A stretch of DNA of 10,490 nt from JBAWXE01 sp037144255 (lineage in GTDB: Bacteria; Bacteroidota; Bacteroidia; Chitinophagales; Chitinophagaceae). The translations under genes were made by a program, and so were the position numbers. The notes under the pieces are model-generated. The model did no database searches, had not been told where the DNA came from, and saw only the letters and a program-made list of their open reading frames with translations. Below, one piece after another: positions 5,708 through 10,490 of this stretch. The stretch covers positions 1-10,490 of the forward strand of contig JBAWXE010000096.1 in assembly GCA_037144255.1 (NCBI GenBank), in the 5' to 3' direction. Numbering within the stretch: the stretch's first letter is position 1; every line of letters starts with the position of its first letter.

Positions 5708-7852
5708 TTATTGCAAAGGTAATTCAATAATAAATTCGGTACCCTCTCCAAGAGTAGATTTTACCAATATTTGACCGTTATGTTTTTTGATAGTGTTATA
5801 AGCAATAGACAAGCCTAAACCTGTACCCTCTCCCACATCTTTGGTAGTAAAGAATGGTTCAAAGAGTTTCTTTTTTGTTACCTCATCCATGCCGGTAGCA
5901 TTATCGGCAATTTTTATATACACTTTGCTAGCATCATAACTTGTTGATATTGTAATGGTTCCGCCTTTATTATCACCAAATTTCTTATTGAGTGCATGAA
6001 TAGCGTTAGTAATGATATTCATGAATACCTGGTTCAATTTACCGGGATAACATTCAACTAATGGTAGTTCTCCGTATTGTTTTATTACCTCAATCTTATT
6101 ATTCATAAGGTTATTAGTAATTACAAGTGTGGAATCTATACCTTCATTTATATCTGCTTTTTTAAGATCATCTTCATCCAGTCGAGAGAAGATTCGTAAT
6201 CCTTTTACTATCTCAGCAGTTCTATTAGACCCCTCGGTAATGCCTTTGAGTAGATAATCTATTTCGGTTTTCAAATAATCGTAATCTATCTCTGCTTTCA
6301 GTTCTTCTATTTTCTGTTGCTTTTCTGCTACCGGAATATCAGAAGTTCCCAAACTTTCTATTTGTTCTAGGGCCTCCATCAATATATTGACATCACGTTT
6401 TAGAGGGCTGACATTAGAAGTAACGAAATTGATAGGATTATTGATTTCGTGAGCAATACCTGCCGTTAACTGACCTAAAGAGGCCATTTTTTCAGATTCT
6501 ACCAAGTGAGATTCTGCTTCTTTAAGATCAATTAATGCTTTGTTCAATCCTTTGTTAGATGCTTGTAACTCAACTGTTCGTTCATTGACCTTAGTTTCAA
6601 GTATTACGTTTTGCTCTCTTACTATGCGTTCATTTTCTTGCGCAATAACCAGTGCATGTGCCTGAGATGCTTTCTTCTCTTTATCGAGAATATTGATCTT
6701 ATCAGCAAGTGCAATAGAAAGTAAAGTAACCTCAAAAATGGTACCTAATTCCATTGTATAGTTTGTGAAATTGGAATACGGTAGCAAATTGAAATTTCTC
6801 AACACAAATAGAATGATACCTGCTATAAATATGGTCCATGCGAGTAAGAAGAATTTAGCTGGTCGGTAGCCTCGTATAGAGAGTTTAATCGCAACTATGT
6901 AAACTACAACTGTAGAAAAAAGATCTGTAATATCTACAAAACGAGAACTCAGCAAATCGTTGCCCAATAACCTTGTAGCAGCTGCTATTACAAATAACAA
7001 AAGAGTAAATAGCAAGAAATAATCGAGTACAGGTGTTTCCTTTCGAGTATTTAAAAATGACCTAATAAAGAACACTGCAAATATGCCAGCTATGCATGGG
7101 AAAACAACGATCCCAATATTAAAAAAATAGGGGCTATTGGGGAATAGATACTTAAAAGAATAACCTGTAAGTGTTATCTGCGCTAGACCAATAAAGAGTA
7201 TATAAATGATATAGTATAAATAGCTCTTGTCTCTGATGGAAAGGAACAAGAAGAGGTTATAAAATATCATAACCAATAATATACCAATATGCAAACCTGA
7301 CAATAGGTCTTTAGTATTCTGGCTTTCGCTTATTGTTTGGTTAGTACCCACTATCATAGGCACAATAAGCTGTTCGCTACTTTTTACTTTTAGCAAATAT
7401 GTATTGGCAGAATCGGTAGGAATATTAATATCGAATAGCAGGCTGGGATACTTATACTTCCTATTAGAAAACGCAGTAGCTACACCCAATTTGCTTATCA
7501 GTGTGGTTGCATTATCTTTCAACAGATACAAACTACATGTATCTATCAATGCATTATCAACTTCAAACAGAAGGTGGTTTATATCAGTCTTATTCCTGAT
7601 ACTAAATTTGATCCAGTAGGTAGAATTACTGATATCAAAATTAGGAGTCTCTGTTGTACTATTTACAAATGACTTAGAATTTATGACATCTGAAAGGCTC
7701 AATTTGTTGAGGCTGTCATTAAGAATAGTTGCATGCTTACCAATCAATAGACTACCGCCATTAAAAACAACATCATCTGCCTTAGCTAGATTGCCTGAAA
7801 TGAAAAACAACAACAATAAAACCAGTGTCTTATTTAGCAGGAGTTGTCGCAT
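5708..7852 (-). CDS. 7TMR-DISM sensor histidine kinase
   Basis: The 714-residue membrane kinase probably senses an extracytoplasmic ligand. Residues 1-25 are a signal peptide (cleavage likely after A-K-A). Residues ~26-175 form a 7TMR-DISM extracellular region, type 2, with the Y-W-I-K-F motif around residue 79. Residues ~183-385 hold seven hydrophobic helices (7TMR-DISM_7TM). A long coiled coil (~385-455) leads to HisKA with H468 in A-H-E-I-N-N-P-I-N-F. The HATPase domain shows N612/N616 in the N-box, D650-N651 and G654 in the G1 box (A652 where Gly is usual), F-E-P-F-F-T-T-K, and the G2 box G676-T-G-L-G. There is no attached receiver. Ligands of DISM2 domains are largely unknown; the domain is predicted to be carbohydrate-binding-like. 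The gene starts 5 bp after the GNAT-like gene stop, and the receiver-kinase and receiver follow. Confidence 0.95.
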   Translation of the reverse strand: MRQLLLNKTLVLLLLFFISGNLAKADDVVFNGGSLLIGKHATILNDSLNKLSLSDVINSKSFVNSTTETPNFDISNSTYWIKFSIRNKTDINHLLFEVDNALIDTCSLYLLKDNATTLISKLGVATAFSNRKYKYPSLLFDINIPTDSANTYLLKVKSSEQLIVPMIVGTNQTISESQNTKDLLSGLHIGILLVMIFYNLFLFLSIRDKSYLYYIIYILFIGLAQITLTGYSFKYLFPNSPYFFNIGIVVFPCIAGIFAVFFIRSFLNTRKETPVLDYFLLFTLLLFVIAAATRLLGNDLLSSRFVDITDLFSTVVVYIVAIKLSIRGYRPAKFFLLAWTIFIAGIILFVLRNFNLLPYSNFTNYTMELGTIFEVTLLSIALADKINILDKEKKASQAHALVIAQENERIVREQNVILETKVNERTVELQASNKGLNKALIDLKEAESHLVESEKMASLGQLTAGIAHEINNPINFVTSNVSPLKRDVNILMEALEQIESLGTSDIPVAEKQQKIEELKAEIDYDYLKTEIDYLLKGITEGSNRTAEIVKGLRIFSRLDEDDLKKADINEGIDSTLVITNNLMNNKIEVIKQYGELPLVECYPGKLNQVFMNIITNAIHALNKKFGDNKGGTITISTSYDASKVYIKIADNATGMDEVTKKKLFEPFFTTKDVGEGTGLGLSIAYNTIKKHNGQILVKSTLGEGTEFIIELPLQ

Positions 7853-7857
7853 TATTG

Positions 7858-8556
7858 TTAGGTAGTGGTTTTAATACGAATATCATAAATAATTTCCAAT
7901 TCTCCTTTTGGTCCTTTTTCAGATGAAAACTGCAATGGATTGTCTCTAAGACTGAAAATAGCCTCTCTTTCTGCAGGAAGAGCAGTAGGCAAGTTCACTA
8001 TATCTTTAATGATAAGTGCAGTTGCTACAAGATCTTCTTTGGGATAATACAAAGTACCATTATTACCTAATTCCCTTATCACTTCAAATCCTACTTTAAG
8101 GCAATTGCGTAAAGTAGCGGGTGAACATAGAGCCATTAAGTATTTTAAATTCAACTGTGTAACTATTGCCACACCTATCCTACCTAAAAATATACTACCA
8201 ATGCCGTATCCAGCTACTTCTTTGGAGTTCCAAAGACCACAAAACTCAGCAACATGGTAATTGCCAATTTCATCTACGTATTTGTATATTTTTTTATCCA
8301 ATACTGCAATAGCATCTTCTAGTGGTAATTTCACTTGCTCGGAGCGAATCTGAATTCTACCGCCACCATAAATCTTTGAACCGTCTTCAGACTCTACTAT
8401 AATCACATAAGTATCAGGATCATCTTTCCATGCAATATTGGCTGATGTTACTTTAGTAACACCATATGCTTGCAATACTTTCATATGTCCATCTATGTAA
8501 TTTTCACATGAATGAACCTCTTCCACTGCTCTGAAAACCCTGATCTGTGCCTTCAT
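7858..8556 (-). CDS. GNAT-fold protein resembling LuxI/FeeM-type acyl synthases; function unknown
   Basis: I do not recognise an established family for this 232-residue protein. Its layout suggests an acyltransferase of the GNAT superfamily, closest in pattern to autoinducer or N-acyl amino acid synthases. Residues ~48-71 give a strand pair ending in Y-G-G-G-R67-I-Q-I-R, like the V-x-G-x-x-R-L strand of LuxI proteins. Residues 101-109 (H-V-A-E104-F-C-G-L-W) resemble the E-x-S-R-F strand. Residues ~114-124 carry G-Y-G-I-G, like the acyl-CoA/ACP-binding loop of GNATs. S145 to F157 (S-P-A-T-L-x-x-C-L-K-V-G-F) is the typical late GNAT helix-strand. No signal peptide or membrane helix is seen. The ATG at 8556 lies 3 bp after the fusion gene stop and its own stop is 5 bp before the sensor kinase. 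Donor and acceptor are unknown; the fold call is moderately sure and the LuxI-like reading is inference. Confidence 0.65.
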   Translation of the reverse strand: MKAQIRVFRAVEEVHSCENYIDGHMKVLQAYGVTKVTSANIAWKDDPDTYVIIVESEDGSKIYGGGRIQIRSEQVKLPLEDAIAVLDKKIYKYVDEIGNYHVAEFCGLWNSKEVAGYGIGSIFLGRIGVAIVTQLNLKYLMALCSPATLRNCLKVGFEVIRELGNNGTLYYPKEDLVATALIIKDIVNLPTALPAEREAIFSLRDNPLQFSSEKGPKGELEIIYDIRIKTTT

Positions 8557-8559
8557 TTA

Positions 8560-10490
8560 TTATTTATCAGTATAAAGTACTTGTTCTACAGGTATTCTTA
8601 GTGATTGTCTTCCAGGTCCGTCGGCATAAGCTATTTTAAACAGGAATACTTCAGCTAAACCATCCTGCAAATTAAAAATACGTTTAAATCTTTCACGTAG
8701 TATCTTTAATTCTTCAACATTTTCAGCAGATAAGCCATCACCATTCCCTTGTAAGAGCCTTGGGAAAAAATATAATGGAGAAATAACAGGATGCATAGCC
8801 AAACCATGCTTCTCTGCCGCCAGCCACATACGTTCATAAGAACGACCTCCTAAAATATATTGTTCGGGGCTAATTGATGGCATGGTAATAAGCCCTAAGG
8901 CTGAAGAAAGTGAAACTGACCTACCTGTAGCAGCCTCAAATACTTTACCACCCTTTATACTGTTAATAAAATCAATGACTTTGTAATCTTTGATGATCCC
9001 CAAGGCAACTAATTGAGGAGTATTAAGCCCTAATGTAAGTGTATCTATACCATCTCTGGTATCTTCAGCATCTTTGGGTGTCCATCTCATTTCTCTGTGA
9101 ACAAAATCAAAATGCCCTTCCTCATTGAGTAATCTCATTCTATCACAAGCAGCAATAATTTTACCGACCTCATTAATTTGAGTAGGATCTGTAAGCCAAG
9201 AAAGTTTTGCCCCAGGTAAACTTTCGGTTACTTTTTTCAAATCATTTAAAACATGTGCAGCAACTTCCTTTACAGGCGCTAATGTTCTATTGGTATAACG
9301 AGTATAGATATGATCTACCAGATCATTATTAACATGAGGTTCTGCTAAAGACAATGGCTTATTGGCAAATTGGAAGGATGCTATTAGACATTCATCTTTC
9401 CCTAAAGGGAATAATTGAGCTGTTACTTCTACACTTTGTTTTTGTGCAGCAAGTACTAGGTTCTCATATACTGCGCCGAAAGTAAGATAGGATGCAATGT
9501 TGCGATAATCGCCAAACGAAAAAGAACGATATTGATCGTGGAATAAATAAAGTGTACGATCCTTATAATACCATTTCCATGGCTGATCGTTGCCTGTAGA
9601 TGGTGCAGCGTTGGCTGCATCTATTATTGAATGCAATTGAGCCAAATCCAGCTGTAAAACTGAAGGGTCAACGGCATTTACAGGTAGTTTTGCCAACATA
9701 CCATCTAACACATCTTTTGTCAAAGGCACGAATGGATTGGGTCTAAGAGAGCTGGTTTTATTTACAATTTCCTCTTTATCACCAATTAGTTCCTCAAGAT
9801 CTATATAATACCTACCGGAATCATTGAATTGCCCTAATAACAGTCTTCTAGTTACATCAGCAGCTACCGCTCCGCCTAATACAACTGAAGAAGCCAACTG
9901 TGGCCAAGTAGAAATAGATTGTCCTACCTCTATCATAGAGGCTTTACCTCTTTTAGAAATCTGACCAGCACCGGCAATTTGTAAAACTATAGGAATTTTT
10001 TCTTCATTGGATAAGGCTGAAATAGACTTCGGATCCAAATCTCCTATCAAACCATGTAATATGGGCATTCTAGGGTTCAGATCATATCTTTCTACATCCA
10101 GCATTCCTCTATCACTAGTGTCCATCAGAACAGGTATGCCTAATTCTCGGGCTTTATACCTAGAAATGATCTTCATATCCAAACCATCACACTCATCTAT
10201 CAAAAGGTCTAATTTCCCATTCTTAGTAAAGAAATCATCCATATTCTCTTCTGTCATCCCCTGATCAAAACAAGTAACATTGAGGAATGGGTCTATCTCG
10301 GCTATTTCTCTAGCCGCAATAACTACCTTTTTTATACCTAAATTATGTACACCTGTACGAATTCTATTCAGGTTACTCAGGTCCAAGGTATCAAAATCTG
10401 TAAGTCTTAATTCTCCAAAACCACGTTCCATAGCTAAAGTAAGTGCTATGGACTGGCCAACAGACAAACCGATGATCCCCACTTTTTTAG
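8560..10490 (-). CDS. ThiF/E1-like and nitroreductase fusion, Rv1355c-type (5' end outside window)
   Basis: About 643 codons are visible. The frame is still open at the right edge; an apparent start at 10482 is an internal GTG (Val) in the first Rossmann strand, and I number from it. Residues 1-~220 are a ThiF/E1-like adenylating domain: nucleotide loop G5-L-S-V-G9 where MoeB/ThiF have GxGxxG, then D29-F-D31...S-N-L-N-R40, and D96-E-C-D99, matching the ATP/Mg residues of MoeB. No CxxC zinc pairs are present. Residues ~280-640 are a nitroreductase-like FMN domain of the Acg type: A-P293-S-T-G-N-D-Q-P-W301, a G335-A-V-Y-E-N-L helix, G-G-R-S-Y-E-R-M-W-L-A-A around 545-556, and S-L-R-I-P near the C-terminus. 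The architecture matches Mycobacterium tuberculosis Rv1355c (named moeY), whose reaction is unknown. A role in molybdopterin synthesis is not supported here. It ends 3 bp before the GNAT-like gene. Confidence 0.85.
   Translation of the reverse strand, partial: KKVGIIGLSVGQSIALTLAMERGFGELRLTDFDTLDLSNLNRIRTGVHNLGIKKVVIAAREIAEIDPFLNVTCFDQGMTEENMDDFFTKNGKLDLLIDECDGLDMKIISRYKARELGIPVLMDTSDRGMLDVERYDLNPRMPILHGLIGDLDPKSISALSNEEKIPIVLQIAGAGQISKRGKASMIEVGQSISTWPQLASSVVLGGAVAADVTRRLLLGQFNDSGRYYIDLEELIGDKEEIVNKTSSLRPNPFVPLTKDVLDGMLAKLPVNAVDPSVLQLDLAQLHSIIDAANAAPSTGNDQPWKWYYKDRTLYLFHDQYRSFSFGDYRNIASYLTFGAVYENLVLAAQKQSVEVTAQLFPLGKDECLIASFQFANKPLSLAEPHVNNDLVDHIYTRYTNRTLAPVKEVAAHVLNDLKKVTESLPGAKLSWLTDPTQINEVGKIIAACDRMRLLNEEGHFDFVHREMRWTPKDAEDTRDGIDTLTLGLNTPQLVALGIIKDYKVIDFINSIKGGKVFEAATGRSVSLSSALGLITMPSISPEQYILGGRSYERMWLAAEKHGLAMHPVISPLYFFPRLLQGNGDGLSAENVEELKILRERFKRIFNLQDGLAEVFLFKIAYADGPGRQSLRIPVEQVLYTDK

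Noticed and set aside
7404..7865. Two short plus-strand frames over the N-terminal part of the sensor kinase
   Set aside because: They are antisense to the DISM2 region and signal peptide and show no independent features.
10007..10264. 85-residue plus-strand frame
   Set aside because: It is antisense to the E1-like domain, whose conserved motifs support the minus-strand reading.
10480..10482. Possible GTG start for the ThiF-nitroreductase fusion
   Set aside because: It is in the middle of the first Rossmann strand, preceded by in-frame Lys codons to the edge; starting here would remove the beginning of the nucleotide-binding fold.

Overview
The window looks like chromosomal DNA of a member of the Bacteroidota, probably of the Chitinophagia/Sphingobacteriia type. 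It is AT-rich, has no obvious Shine-Dalgarno sequences ahead of its starts, and carries typical phylum markers: a 7TMR-DISM histidine kinase, short lipoproteins with Lys-rich residues after the lipid Cys, and possible promoters of the TTG / TAnnTTTG type. No mobile element, tRNA, rRNA or CRISPR array is visible, and coding density is very high.

Left block (1-2362, minus strand): a YqgE/AlgH-family protein, an unrecognised small lipoprotein, and the first ~378 codons of uvrC (nucleotide excision repair nuclease, cut by the left edge). The genes run in the same direction with short gaps and probably form one transcript that starts in the divergent region at 2363-2528.

Middle block (2529-4157, plus strand): a ZIP-family metal transporter with a His-rich loop, then 15 bp later a TraB/GumN-family lipoprotein, probably co-transcribed. 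The last codon of the second gene abuts the last codon of the opposing gene with no spacer. A perfect 7-bp inverted repeat straddles the two stop codons.

Right block (4158-10490, minus strand): a tightly packed run of five genes, read right to left. They are a ThiF/E1-like plus nitroreductase fusion of the Rv1355c type (5' end beyond the window), a GNAT-fold protein resembling LuxI/FeeM-type acyl synthases, a membrane 7TMR-DISM sensor histidine kinase, a soluble receiver-histidine kinase protein, and a single-domain receiver. Spacings are 3, 5, 58 and 1 bp. This is the most interesting part of the window. Two apparent small-molecule or adenylation/redox enzymes are welded to a three-protein phosphorelay that has no DNA-binding output. 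One reading, which is inference, is a self-contained signal synthesis and sensing circuit; no such system is known to me with this composition.

Several starts needed a decision. The lipoprotein at 1717 and the receiver at 4559 start at ATG codons inside longer TTG-opened frames. The receiver-kinase at 5649 appears really to start at TTG. The fusion at the right edge has no visible start: an apparent start at 10482 is only an internal GTG valine codon.
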